DNA from: Bacillota bacterium | Lineage (GTDB): Bacteria; Bacillota; UBA4882; UBA8346 | Direction of reading: 5' to 3' | Assembly (NCBI GenBank): GCA_023426245.1 | Contig: JAFABB010000008.1 | Span: 1 to 64,000, forward strand | Length of the DNA stretch: 64,000 nt | Shown: positions 42,620-51,092 of the stretch, one piece after another | How the letters are laid out: every line of letters begins with the position of its first letter | Position numbering within the stretch: position 1 is the first letter of the stretch | The notes under the pieces: model-generated | The model's database searches: none | What the model saw: the letters and a program-made list of their open reading frames with translations, nothing else | Told to the model about the DNA's origin: nothing | Position numbers and translations under genes: made by a program

Positions 42620-42706
42620 TCATAATGAGATCCTGCGGTTAAATTCCAGCCTTTCATGATTTTGATTACTTAATGCATTCTTTTTTGCATAAGAAATTGG
42701 CTCCAT
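42620..42706 (-). CDS. Possible 28-residue leader peptide before the SsuA-like gene
   Basis: ATG at 42706 is preceded by AAAGGGGG at ideal spacing; the frame reads MEPISYAKKNALSNQNHERL and eight more residues to TGA at 42620, 32 bases before the SsuA-like start. No Cys or Met run that would suggest attenuation, no membrane span. The strong binding site is the only support; it may be a leader or a small basic protein. Confidence 0.35.
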   Translation of the reverse strand: MEPISYAKKNALSNQNHERLEFNRRISL

Positions 42707-42862
42707 TTGCTTCCCCCTTTTAGTTTTAATACTTAGCTTTAAAACCGTAGCTCCTATATCACTTATTGTCACCGTAATTAAAACCCAATGAGTCTAATAC
42801 TTTTTATTGTTTTTTCTCTGTGTTTTCACGATAAGATTTATATGAATAAGCGATACTCGAAT

Positions 42863-43243
42863 TTATCCATTACGGGCTATTGCAATTGCTTCAATTTCGA
42901 TTTTAGCCTCTTTGGGAAGCTTAACAGCTTGAATACAAGCCCGGGCAGGGTAAGGTGAATCAAAATATTTGCCGTAAATTTCATTTACTACCGAAAAATC
43001 GGCTAGATTTACAAGATATACTGTTGTTTTTACTACATCATTCATTGTCATTCCAGCATCTTCCAAGATAATTTTAATATTTTCGAGGGTTTGCTGTGTC
43101 TGTGCCGCGGTATCCGGAGCCGCCAGAGTGCCAGTTATATCCAATCCTAATTGACAAGTAAATAAAAAGTCCCCGAATTTAACCGCTTGTGAGTAAGAGC
43201 CTATCGGCTGAGGTGCCGTTTTGATTTGAATCGCCGTTTTCAT
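42863..43243 (-). CDS. ridA: RidA/YjgF-family enamine/imine deaminase
   Basis: 126 residues, full length. GSYSQAVKFGDFLFTCQLG, TTVYLVNLADFSVVNEIYG and PARACIQAVKLPKEAKIEIEAIA carry the substrate-binding Arg (PAR) and acidic residue of active RidA. It hydrolyses reactive enamines/imines from PLP enzymes. ATG at 43243 with GGAGG. First gene after the ridA promoter, so probably the head of the organosulfur operon although a 274-base gap follows. Confidence 0.92.
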   Translation of the reverse strand: MKTAIQIKTAPQPIGSYSQAVKFGDFLFTCQLGLDITGTLAAPDTAAQTQQTLENIKIILEDAGMTMNDVVKTTVYLVNLADFSVVNEIYGKYFDSPYPARACIQAVKLPKEAKIEIEAIAIARNG

Positions 43244-43378
43244 GAAAGTAAATCCTCCAATTTAATTTAGCAAACCAATCTGTTTAGTATGAATTATTGT
43301 TGCAAAAAACCATCTTTATACGATTGTATATTGGAGTAACACAGAAGCAATAATATTTTTGTCGGATTAATCAATAGT

Positions 43379-43427
43379 ATTCCTACTGAATTAATTAGAT
43401 AGTACTATACTCTATATTTGTTGTCAA
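43379..43427 (-). promoter_or_regulatory. Promoter and candidate sulfur operator of the ridA operon
   Basis: TTGACA (43427-43422), 17 bases, TACTAT (43404-43399), then AGTAGGAATACTAT starting at 43387, near the expected start of transcription. Same promoter-plus-motif arrangement as the cysT and sulfate-binding-protein leaders. Confidence 0.65.
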
Positions 43428-43568
43428 CATATTTTGTCGACAAAAATCGAATTTTAACGGATTTTAGCAGACAGAAAGCAGCATAAAAGTATCTAAAATC
43501 AAAGATTGCATTGATTACAACTACGTGAGCTTTCTCTTTCTATTTCTTTAAGCTCGATTATAAAATAT

Positions 43569-43601
43569 GGGGCTGTCTCATTTTGCTTCTGAGACAGCCC
43601 C
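43569..43601 (-). terminator. Hairpin after the sulfate-binding protein gene, with transposon-end-like sequence
   Basis: GGGGCTGTCTCA pairs perfectly with TGAGACAGCCCC around nine bases, 28 bases past the stop at 43629. A moderate T-rich tail follows on the minus strand, so it can terminate; the stem sequence is that of the MITE-like ends at 7717-7835, so it may be a relic of such an element. Confidence 0.55.
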
Positions 43602-43628
43602 CTTTAAAAGACATAATCTGACTTTTAA

Positions 43629-44642
43629 TTATTGTGGTTGATAAATTTGATCGAAGGACCCACCGTCCTCAAAATGGGTTTTTTGAGCTTTTCGCCATCC
43701 ACCAAAAGTATCATCAATTGTAATCAGCTTAATTTTCGGAAATAAGTGGACATATTTATCGGCAACCGATTTTAGACGTGGCCGGTAATAATTTTGGGCC
43801 GCGATTTCTTGTCCTTCTGCGCTATAAAGATATTTAAGGTATGCTTCGGCAATTTTCCGGGTACCCTTTTTGGCGACCACCTTGTCAACAACCGCCACTG
43901 GAGGCTCGGCCAAGATACTCAATGAAGGCACAACGATTTCGAATTTATCTTTTCCTAGTTCATTGATAGCCAAAAACGCTTCATTTTCCCAAGCCAGTAA
44001 AACATCTCCGACTCCACGTTGTACGAAGGTGGTGGTGGCGCCCCGGGCTCCCGAATCAAGCACCGGAACATTTTTATATAGTTTCTTCACAAATTCCTTT
44101 GCTTTTTCTTGAGAATTTTGGTTATGTTTTAAAGCATATCCCCAAGCGGCCAGATAATTCCAACGGGCTCCGCCGGAAGTTTTCGGGTTTGGTGTAATGA
44201 CTGAAATTCCGGGTTTGACAAGATCGTCCCAATCCTTAATGTTTTTGGGATTACCTTTCCTGACCAAAAACACAATCGTCGAGGTATAAGGAGTGCTATT
44301 ATCGGGCAACCGCTTTTGCCAATTGGTTGGCAGTAGTTTTGTATCGGCGATGGCGTCAATATCATAAGCAAGCGCCAATGTAACCACGTCCGCCTCTAAA
44401 CCGTCAATTACCGTCCTGGCTTGTGCGCCGGATCCGCCATGGGATTGTTTAATCACTACGGTTTGACCTGTCTTGGCCTTCCAATACTTTGCAAAGCCAG
44501 CATTATAGTTTTGATACAATTCACGGGTCGGATCATAAGAAACATTAAGTAAAGTAATTTCCCCTTCTGCTCCGGCAAAAGACCCAACTCCAACCGATAA
44601 AACCAAAACGAACAACAATCCTAAAATTATTTTTTTCCTCAA
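43629..44642 (-). CDS. sbp: Sulfate-binding protein of the ABC transporter
   Basis: 337 residues. Signal peptide (MRKKIILGLLFVLVLSVGVG, cleavage near AGAEG) followed by NVSYDPTRELYQNYN, KQSHGGSGAQARTVIDGLEADVVTLAL and YLYSAEGQEIAAQNYYRPR, the Sbp/CysP hallmarks including the sulfate-contacting SGGS-like loop. The TTG at 44642 is chosen since AAGGGGG lies seven bases before it. It is 9 kb from cysTWA, split off by the organosulfur operon. Confidence 0.93.
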   Translation of the reverse strand: MRKKIILGLLFVLVLSVGVGSFAGAEGEITLLNVSYDPTRELYQNYNAGFAKYWKAKTGQTVVIKQSHGGSGAQARTVIDGLEADVVTLALAYDIDAIADTKLLPTNWQKRLPDNSTPYTSTIVFLVRKGNPKNIKDWDDLVKPGISVITPNPKTSGGARWNYLAAWGYALKHNQNSQEKAKEFVKKLYKNVPVLDSGARGATTTFVQRGVGDVLLAWENEAFLAINELGKDKFEIVVPSLSILAEPPVAVVDKVVAKKGTRKIAEAYLKYLYSAEGQEIAAQNYYRPRLKSVADKYVHLFPKIKLITIDDTFGGWRKAQKTHFEDGGSFDQIYQPQ

Positions 44643-44709
44643 AGCCAAAACCCCCTTCATCGTTTGTTTTATAATAAACATATTGGAATACTATGAAATA
44701 CGAGAATTT

Positions 44710-44794
44710 TTTTACCGCTTTACGCGGTAAAATTAAGTATTCCTATAAATTTAATTATATTTTTTATCCTACTAAATCATTCCTGGTTTGTCAA
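44710..44794 (-). promoter_or_regulatory. Promoter, sulfur motif and leader hairpin of sbp
   Basis: TTGACA (44794-44789), 17 bases, TAGGAT (44771-44766); then TATAGGAATACTTAA beginning at 44747, matching the ridA-leader motif at seven consecutive positions (AGGAATACT core). Further down TTTTACCGC/GCGGTAAAA forms a 9-bp hairpin with a 5-base loop (44732-44710), not followed by a T-run, so probably regulatory or stabilising. Confidence 0.6.
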
Positions 44795-44809
44795 TCATTT
44801 TTTTAAAAC

Positions 44810-45826
44810 TTACGATGTCAATGCCTTAAGTAAGGCGTTATCGAAAGGGAAAATTTGCAAAACTATCTTCACTGACGCTTGTTTGCACAAAGTTTTCATC
44901 TTCACCACTGCCACCTGTTCCAATTGGAGGTTCCGACTGGATATTGCTCCGAAATAATCCAAATCCCAAACTGGATTCCCGTTTCGGGAGAGCTTCGGCT
45001 CAATGTTACGTGGAAAAGAAAAATCAATCAAAAGCTTATTGCAAAGGAACGCTCGGTGTTCCTCTTTAATAAGCAAATGAGGTGCTGATGTGGCAGCAAT
45101 GATAATATCATTGGCCTCTATCGCCTGGAGTAGATTCTCATAACCATAAACTACGGTCAAATCACCAACAAATTCCACTGTTTTTTCCACTCTTTTTCTG
45201 GTGAGCATCGTTGTTTGTATTCCATTGTAAAGCAAAACTTGAATTGTTTTTTGAGCAATTTCACCATTCCCTAAAATTAAAGCCCGTTGCCCAGCCGGGT
45301 TGCCATAATAGTTTTTTAATTCCTTCATAAGTAATGTTGTAAGCGATGTGCTATGCTTACCGATTCCAGACTGTACCCGAATACGCCGGGCGAATTGTAA
45401 TACCTTTTTAAACAGTATACTTAAGTTCGACGTTGCTTTCCCCAGTTTTTCAGGTATTTCATAAGCGCCCGCAACCTGCCCCAAAATCTCCGTTTCACCG
45501 ATAATCATCGAATGGAACCCCGTAGCGAGTTCCAACAGATGCAATACAACTTCATGTCCACAATAGTGATAAAAAAATTCCCGTTTCACGGATTGTTGAT
45601 CGTAAAAACCCTTTATGTGCTCCCAGCAAAAAGAAACCGGCCGGTTGGTATAAAAATAAAACTCTGTCCGATTACAGGTTGAAAGGATGACAGTTTCAGC
45701 CGGAAATATATCTTGCTGGTATATTTCAGTAAGTTGATGAAGCGTCAGATGAAACAATTTACGATATTCAGCAGGCGCGGAATGAAAGTCAATGCCAATC
45801 ACCTGTAAATTTTCACTATTAGCCAT
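44810..45826 (-). CDS. hemA: Glutamyl-tRNA reductase, short form
   Basis: 338 residues against about 420 usual. VILSTCNRTEFYFY has the catalytic Cys; GFHSMIIGETEILGQVAGAYE and ALILGNGEIAQKTIQVLLYNG (NADPH domain) are canonical. The C-terminal dimerisation domain is mostly missing: only about 35 residues follow the NADPH domain (ASVKIVLQIFPFDN). It makes glutamate semialdehyde for 5-aminolevulinate. With cysK, a sulfate-binding gene and a siroheme enzyme nearby, it may serve siroheme supply for sulfite reduction. ATG at 45826 chosen for GGAGG nine bases upstream. Confidence 0.85.
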   Translation of the reverse strand: MANSENLQVIGIDFHSAPAEYRKLFHLTLHQLTEIYQQDIFPAETVILSTCNRTEFYFYTNRPVSFCWEHIKGFYDQQSVKREFFYHYCGHEVVLHLLELATGFHSMIIGETEILGQVAGAYEIPEKLGKATSNLSILFKKVLQFARRIRVQSGIGKHSTSLTTLLMKELKNYYGNPAGQRALILGNGEIAQKTIQVLLYNGIQTTMLTRKRVEKTVEFVGDLTVVYGYENLLQAIEANDIIIAATSAPHLLIKEEHRAFLCNKLLIDFSFPRNIEPKLSRNGNPVWDLDYFGAISSRNLQLEQVAVVKMKTLCKQASVKIVLQIFPFDNALLKALTS

Positions 45827-45895
45827 CCCGGATACACCTCCCTCCACTCCTATCTGCTTCCTTTCAGGCATTAATCCTCCAAGTTGATTTTCATT

Positions 45896-46825
45896 TTATT
45901 GAAACAGTGGGGTCGACAAGTATCGCTCGCCCGTATCCGGCAATATCACCACGATTGACTTGCCTTTATTCTCCGGCCTCTTGGCTACTTCTTTTGCGGC
46001 AAAGGTTGCAGCGCCCGATGATATTCCCACCAACAAGCCTTCCAACTTAGCTAGTTTTCGCGAGGTCTCAAAAGCTTCATCATTTTTTACTTTAAAAATT
46101 TCATCGATAATGGAACGGTTTAAAACTTCAGGAATAATATTGGCTCCTATCCCCTGAATCATATGAGGTCCAGACCGGCCCTCCGAAAGCAACGGAGAAT
46201 CATAAGGTTCAACTGCAATGATTTTCACTGCCGGATTCTTTTGTTTTAAGACTTCTCCAACACCGGTAATGGTCCCACCTGTTCCAACACAGCTGACAAA
46301 AATATCAACTTTGCCGTCGGTATCCCTCCATATTTCTTCGGCAGTAGTACGACGGTGGATTTCGGGATTAGCCGGATTTTCAAATTGTTGGGGAATAAAA
46401 GAATGAGGTATGGTTTCCGCCAACTCCTTGGCTTTTTGAATGGCCCCTTTCATCCCGCCTGGTCCAGGTGTTAATACGATTTCCGCACCGAAGGCATTTA
46501 ATAATTTACGCCGTTCCAAGCTCATGGTCTCAGGCATGGTCAATATCAACCGATACCCCTTGGCGGCTGCGGTTACCGCTAACCCAATACCAGTATTGCC
46601 GCTGGTGGGTTCGATGATAACCGAATCCTTCCGGAGAATCCCCCTATCTTCAGCATCCTGAATCATCCCATAACCGATTCGATCTTTGACACTACCAGCC
46701 GGATTGAAATATTCCAGTTTGACGATAATTTTAGCTTGTAAATCGTTAATTTTATCATATCTTGTGAGTTCCAACAGGGGAGTATTGCCAATTAAATCCG
46801 TCAGACATTTTACAATTTTGGACAT
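45896..46825 (-). CDS. cysK: Cysteine synthase (O-acetylserine sulfhydrylase A)
   Basis: 309 residues. PLP Lys in NPAGSVKDRIG, phosphate loop PTSGNTGIGLA, GTGGTITGVGEVLK and GISSGAATFAA: a complete CysK. It combines O-acetylserine with sulfide. Transcribed from its own promoter ahead of hemA; distinct from the MetY route at 30.5 kb, so the cell has both entry points for sulfide. Confidence 0.96.
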   Translation of the reverse strand: MSKIVKCLTDLIGNTPLLELTRYDKINDLQAKIIVKLEYFNPAGSVKDRIGYGMIQDAEDRGILRKDSVIIEPTSGNTGIGLAVTAAAKGYRLILTMPETMSLERRKLLNAFGAEIVLTPGPGGMKGAIQKAKELAETIPHSFIPQQFENPANPEIHRRTTAEEIWRDTDGKVDIFVSCVGTGGTITGVGEVLKQKNPAVKIIAVEPYDSPLLSEGRSGPHMIQGIGANIIPEVLNRSIIDEIFKVKNDEAFETSRKLAKLEGLLVGISSGAATFAAKEVAKRPENKGKSIVVILPDTGERYLSTPLFQ

Positions 46826-46880
46826 TTAGGTTTCACCATTTCTTATTATTACTATTCATATTAATTTACTATTGATTCTA

Positions 46881-46909
46881 ATCATAGTATTTCAACGATA
46901 GTTTGTCAA
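46881..46909 (-). promoter_or_regulatory. Promoter of cysK-hemA
   Basis: TTGACA (46909-46904), 17 bases, TATGAT (46886-46881), 56 bases before the cysK ATG. A weaker version of the sulfur motif (ATATGAATAGTAAT) follows. Confidence 0.65.
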
Positions 46910-46992
46910 TCCATAAGATATAAAATCAATATCTCAACTTTTACACCTTGAAAACCAAAAAACTTGGTGGATAGAAGTTCTCTTGAATATTT

Positions 46993-48660
46993 TCATAAAG
47001 GGAATAAATCACGGAGAATTTTCTTACCATTGCTTAGCGACGATCGTTTCCAAACCCCCCTGCCATTCGTTCCCGCAAAGATATTTCGTGCACGCTCATT
47101 ACCGCCTATGACAAAAGAATAGACATCAATATTGGTTAATCCTGTATTAGCCGCGCTCCAGCTTATGCCATTATCAGTGGAAATAAAAACGCCGCCGCCA
47201 TAGGTTCCGGCAAAAATTGTTGATCCACCCATAGCGAGGGAATTGATTGCTGTGTTTGTCAGACCTGAATTAACCGGACTCCAGCTTGCGCCGTTGTTGC
47301 TAGAGACAAAAACACCGTCGCCAGGCGTTGCGGCAAAGATACTTTTTTTCTTCACAGCAAGTGAGAATACTTGAGTGTTGGTCAATCCTGAATTAACTGC
47401 ACTCCAACTTGTTCCGTTGTTGGTGGAAATAAAAACACCGCCACCAAAAGTTCCGGCAAAGATATTTTTACCGCTCACGACAAGAGAGCCGATATTAAAG
47501 TTTGTCATGCCTGAATTAACCGGGATCCAGCTTGTACCGTTATTCGCAAAACGGAAAATACCCCCCCCGAAAGTTCCGGCAAAGATATCCTTTTCGTGGA
47601 CAACCAGGGAGTAAACATAGTGGTTTGTCAAACCTGAGTTGACCTTTCTCCATCTTGTGCCATTGTCGCTGGAAAGAAAAATCCCTCCACCATTCGTTCC
47701 GGCGAAGACATTTCTCATACGCGCATCGCCAGTGACGGCAAGTGAGTATACATAAGTATTGGTCAGACCCCAATCGACCTTCTTCCATCTTTTACCATTG
47801 TCGGTGGAAAGAAAAACGCCACCCCCGGTTCCGGCAAAAATATTCCGCTCACGTGCGCTACCACTGACGGCAAGAGAGTAAACATGTTTGTCTGTCAAAC
47901 CAGAGTTAACCGCATTCCAACTTTTCCCATTATTGACCGAAAGAAAAACGCCGTCGCCATAAGTTCCTGCAAAGATTGATGTTCCATTCATGACCAGGGA
48001 ATTGATTACTGTGCTTGTCAAACCTGCGTTAACCGGCTTCCAGCTTTCTCCTTTGTCGGTGGAAAGAAGAACACCGCAGTCCTCCGTTCCGGCAAAAATA
48101 TTTTCCCCATGGGCGTCACCGTTTAAAGCCATTGAATTAACATGAATGGATGTCAAACCTAGATTGAATGTACTCCAATTTGCGCCATGGTTGGTAATAA
48201 GAAAAACCCCGTTGCTGGTTCCGACGAAGATATTAGGCTGGTGGGCGCTACCACTTACGGCAAGGGAATAAACAAACGTATTGGTCAATGATGAATCGAG
48301 CAACTTCCAACTTGCGCCATAGTTGGTGGAGATAAAAACACCACTGCTGGTTCCGGCAAAGATATTTCGCGCACGCGCGCTACCGCTGATAGCAAGGGAA
48401 TAGACATTTTTGCTTGTCAAACCCGAATTGACCTCATTCCAGCTTGCACCATTGTCGGTGGAAAGAAAAATCCCACTGCCTTCGGTTCCGGCAAAAATAT
48501 TCTTTCCCTCGGTTGCAAAGCAATGGATGTAGCCGCCATAGGGTCCATTGGTTTGTACCCATTGTGCAGATAGTGATTTTTTAGGAATAAAAAATAAAGA
48601 TGCCAAAGACGCGAGCAATAAAAAAGACACCAACAATGCAGAGCGGTTAATCTTTTTCAT
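46993..48660 (-). CDS. Secreted 12-repeat BNR/sialidase-type beta-propeller protein
   Basis: 555 residues. Signal peptide MKKINRSALLVSFLLLASLA, then twelve repeats of 41-45 residues on the pattern V-x-SLAVSG...NIFAGT-x-GGGVFLSTDNG-x-SW-x-x-VNSGLTN. The SxDxGxxW motif is the Asp-box/BNR repeat found in sialidases, Ycf48-like and other propellers; twelve repeats would give one large or two propellers. The DNA repeats are highly similar, indicating recent expansion. No catalytic residues recognised. Likely binds carbohydrate or protein outside the cell. Confidence 0.85.
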   Translation of the reverse strand: MKKINRSALLVSFLLLASLASLFFIPKKSLSAQWVQTNGPYGGYIHCFATEGKNIFAGTEGSGIFLSTDNGASWNEVNSGLTSKNVYSLAISGSARARNIFAGTSSGVFISTNYGASWKLLDSSLTNTFVYSLAVSGSAHQPNIFVGTSNGVFLITNHGANWSTFNLGLTSIHVNSMALNGDAHGENIFAGTEDCGVLLSTDKGESWKPVNAGLTSTVINSLVMNGTSIFAGTYGDGVFLSVNNGKSWNAVNSGLTDKHVYSLAVSGSARERNIFAGTGGGVFLSTDNGKRWKKVDWGLTNTYVYSLAVTGDARMRNVFAGTNGGGIFLSSDNGTRWRKVNSGLTNHYVYSLVVHEKDIFAGTFGGGIFRFANNGTSWIPVNSGMTNFNIGSLVVSGKNIFAGTFGGGVFISTNNGTSWSAVNSGLTNTQVFSLAVKKKSIFAATPGDGVFVSSNNGASWSPVNSGLTNTAINSLAMGGSTIFAGTYGGGVFISTDNGISWSAANTGLTNIDVYSFVIGGNERARNIFAGTNGRGVWKRSSLSNGKKILRDLFPL

Positions 48661-48778
48661 GTTTTTTCCCCCTTGCTTCCAGCGTTTATGGGAATTTCTT
48701 GCATTTCCAGATTACCTATCCAAGATTGTCGCTAAACCAAAATTCTTGTCGGCTTCGCTATGCGTCCGATTTCAATAG

Positions 48779-48893
48779 GGTCTGTTATAAAATAATTTAA
48801 AAAAGATGAGATATACAATATATTGATCCGATTTACGATTTCTTACCAATACATTGTATATCTCGATCAATTAAAACTCTTTTGGGATAGACC
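48779..48893. mobile_element. Second MITE-like inverted-repeat element
   Basis: GGTCTGTTATAAAA on the left against the inverse of GGTCTATCCCAAAA on the right, with internal GAGATATACAATATATTG mirrored by its near complement at 48845-48865. About 115 bp, no coding capacity. Size, internal palindrome (ACAATATATTG) and end type match the element at 7717-7835. It lies between the propeller gene and the xylanase gene. Confidence 0.55.
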
Positions 48894-48912
48894 GTTTAAT
48901 CCTACTCCGGTT

Positions 48913-50925
48913 TTAATATTGTACGAAACCAAGACCGCGGTTCTTAAGATTCTGAATGATTGTGGGTAAAGCCGCGATAGTATTTGTGGGCCAATCGTGC
49001 ATCAAGGGGTTACCGCCGGCCTGCAAATTATTGCAGTTAGCGATGATCTGCGCTGAACTGGCGCTGTTCCAGTCCTGGGAGTCGACGGTAGGAGTGACAA
49101 TCGTCAAACCCAGCGCTGAACAGGCTGACTGGATGGTTGAGTTACTCTCAAGATAGGGAAGCCGTATCCTCGTGGGCTTGGGTGCTCCGCCGTTCTGGAT
49201 GGCTTGGTTACATTGATTGAGGTCATTATAGACCTGCTGATAGCTCCAGCTGGTCATATGCTGGTGCGTTTGGCTATGGTTTTGGAGGCTAAACCCCGAA
49301 GCTTTATAGGCGTTCCAACCCGTCTGGTTACTAGCGATATTTTGGCCAATGACAAAAAAGGTGGCCGCGTTGCACCCATTGCTTTTAAGAGTGTTTATCA
49401 GCGTTTGTGAATTGCTATTACTTGGTCCATCATCAAATGCAAGGTAGACGCTACCGTTACTACCGCCGCCCGGAGTCGGGGTCGGAGTTGCGCCGCCACT
49501 GCCACCATTCAGGGTGATATAATCAAGATATGCATCCCAAGCGCCGGTATCGCTTTCAAGAACAAGCTTTACCGTTTGTGAACCGCTGGCGTTGAAACTT
49601 ACCGTGGAAGCAGTTTCATTGGTACCGGTGAAATAGAATGTACCTACTTTACTGCTTCCTATATATAAAGAGACTTGGGCGGTACTGGAATTATTGCTCG
49701 CTCCGTAACAGGTAATGCTGGCACTACCATTGAACGTCCCGGTTGTCGAAATAGCGTCATTGTTGGCATAGAGTGCAACTCCGCTAAAAGGACTGCTGAT
49801 ATTGCCGGCGTATTGACCGCTCTTGGTCATGTTCTCACATTGGATGGTCGTGCCGCCGGTAGGCGGGGTCGGAGTTGGGGTCGGGGTAACGCCTCCACCA
49901 CTTATGGTGTAACGATCAATATAGGCATCCCAAGCTCCGGTGTCGTTTTCCACGACAAACTTGAATGTTTGCGAACCGCTGGCATTGAAACTTACTGTGG
50001 AAGTGGTCTCCGATGTGCCGGTGAAAGAGAAAGTGCCCGCTTTGCTACTACCAATATACAAAGAGACTTGGGCAGTACTGGAATTATTGCTCGCTCCGTA
50101 AAGAGTTATACTTGAACTGCCGTTGAACGTATAAGTTGCTGATGCGGAGTCATTATTGGCATAAAGAGCCACGCCAGTAAAAGGAGTACTGATTTTAGCA
50201 GCGTATTGGCCGCTCAAGGACATGTTTTCGCATTCACCGCTCGAACCGCTGGCAGGAGGGTTATCTCCACCTGAGTTGCCGCCTTCGCTTACTGTTATAT
50301 TAGAACTCCCACTACTTTGATACCCTTCGGTCGCGACTATCTGGTAATTATGTGTCCCCAGATTCCATCCTTTACTCGCCCATGCGCTAAAGTGATTGCT
50401 CATCGTTACGGTTCCACTCGATCGCTTCGAGGTCCGGACGCTCCAATACTGGTAAAAAGTTGCAGTGCCTATAATGGAAGGTTGGTTGACCCGCTGGGTC
50501 CGATATAAGTTATATGTGCCACCATCACTGGTTATAGTACCTTGGGACGTCGCTCCCGGAGGCGTCCAGCTGCCATAGTTTTCGACGACATAATATTCTA
50601 CGAGCGGGTTTGTCGTCCATCCATAGACAGCCAAATATCCATTGCTGCCACCATTGAAGCTGCCTGAATAAGAAATAGTTCTAGCCGCCCCGGTGCTCCA
50701 GCCTTTACCGCAAACAAAATTTCCGCAATTAGTCCAGTTTACACTGTAATTACCATTACCATTCAAATTCATGGCTACTGACCCGCCGCCATCGGTCCAA
50801 AATGAATACCACAAGCCATCAGTACCGGTTTGATTGGTAGTAATTGTTGCTGCATACACGTTTGCGAATGCAAATGTAACCAGCATTAGAATTACCAAAA
50901 TTTTAATCAAATTTTTTCTCAACAT
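48913..50925 (-). CDS. Secreted GH11 xylanase - CBM36 - CBM36 - CE4 deacetylase
   Basis: 670 residues. Signal peptide to about residue 25; GH11 endo-1,4-beta-xylanase (residues about 28-215) with nucleophile region LVEYYVVENYGSW and acid/base region IVATEGYQSSG; two CBM36-like xylan-binding modules (each starting CENM..SGQYA and ending TGAWDAY), linked by TPTPTPTPP and TPTPTP; C-terminal CE4/NodB deacetylase with AFDDGPS, NHSQTH, RLPY, DSQDW and LMHDW, all five CE4 motifs. Together they would cut xylan and remove acetyl groups. Signal peptide and linkers indicate an extracellular, single-chain enzyme. TTG or ATG start near 50925 after GGAGA. Three operator-like palindromes lie upstream. Confidence 0.9.
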   Translation of the reverse strand: MLRKNLIKILVILMLVTFAFANVYAATITTNQTGTDGLWYSFWTDGGGSVAMNLNGNGNYSVNWTNCGNFVCGKGWSTGAARTISYSGSFNGGSNGYLAVYGWTTNPLVEYYVVENYGSWTPPGATSQGTITSDGGTYNLYRTQRVNQPSIIGTATFYQYWSVRTSKRSSGTVTMSNHFSAWASKGWNLGTHNYQIVATEGYQSSGSSNITVSEGGNSGGDNPPASGSSGECENMSLSGQYAAKISTPFTGVALYANNDSASATYTFNGSSSITLYGASNNSSTAQVSLYIGSSKAGTFSFTGTSETTSTVSFNASGSQTFKFVVENDTGAWDAYIDRYTISGGGVTPTPTPTPPTGGTTIQCENMTKSGQYAGNISSPFSGVALYANNDAISTTGTFNGSASITCYGASNNSSTAQVSLYIGSSKVGTFYFTGTNETASTVSFNASGSQTVKLVLESDTGAWDAYLDYITLNGGSGGATPTPTPGGGSNGSVYLAFDDGPSNSNSQTLINTLKSNGCNAATFFVIGQNIASNQTGWNAYKASGFSLQNHSQTHQHMTSWSYQQVYNDLNQCNQAIQNGGAPKPTRIRLPYLESNSTIQSACSALGLTIVTPTVDSQDWNSASSAQIIANCNNLQAGGNPLMHDWPTNTIAALPTIIQNLKNRGLGFVQY

Positions 50926-51082
50926 TAATCTCTCCTTTTCACTTTTTTGCTAATGTTCAATGTCCTTGTTTCAGCATTTTCTTAGTCTAAAAATCTTTAT
51001 TACCTATATTCTTTTTGAATTTCCCCCCATCACCTCCCTTTCCGTACCGTTCCGGAAAACTCGATTTTTAAGCAAAGCATCG

Positions 51083-51092
51083 CAAACGTTTG
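51083..51092. promoter_or_regulatory. Palindromic box CAAACGTTTG (copy 1)
   Basis: Perfect 10-bp palindrome within GCAAACGTTTGTTGTTTTAA, 158 bases before the xylanase start. Looks like a LacI-family operator half-site pair. The surrounding ~60 bases recur at copies 2 and 3. Confidence 0.5.
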
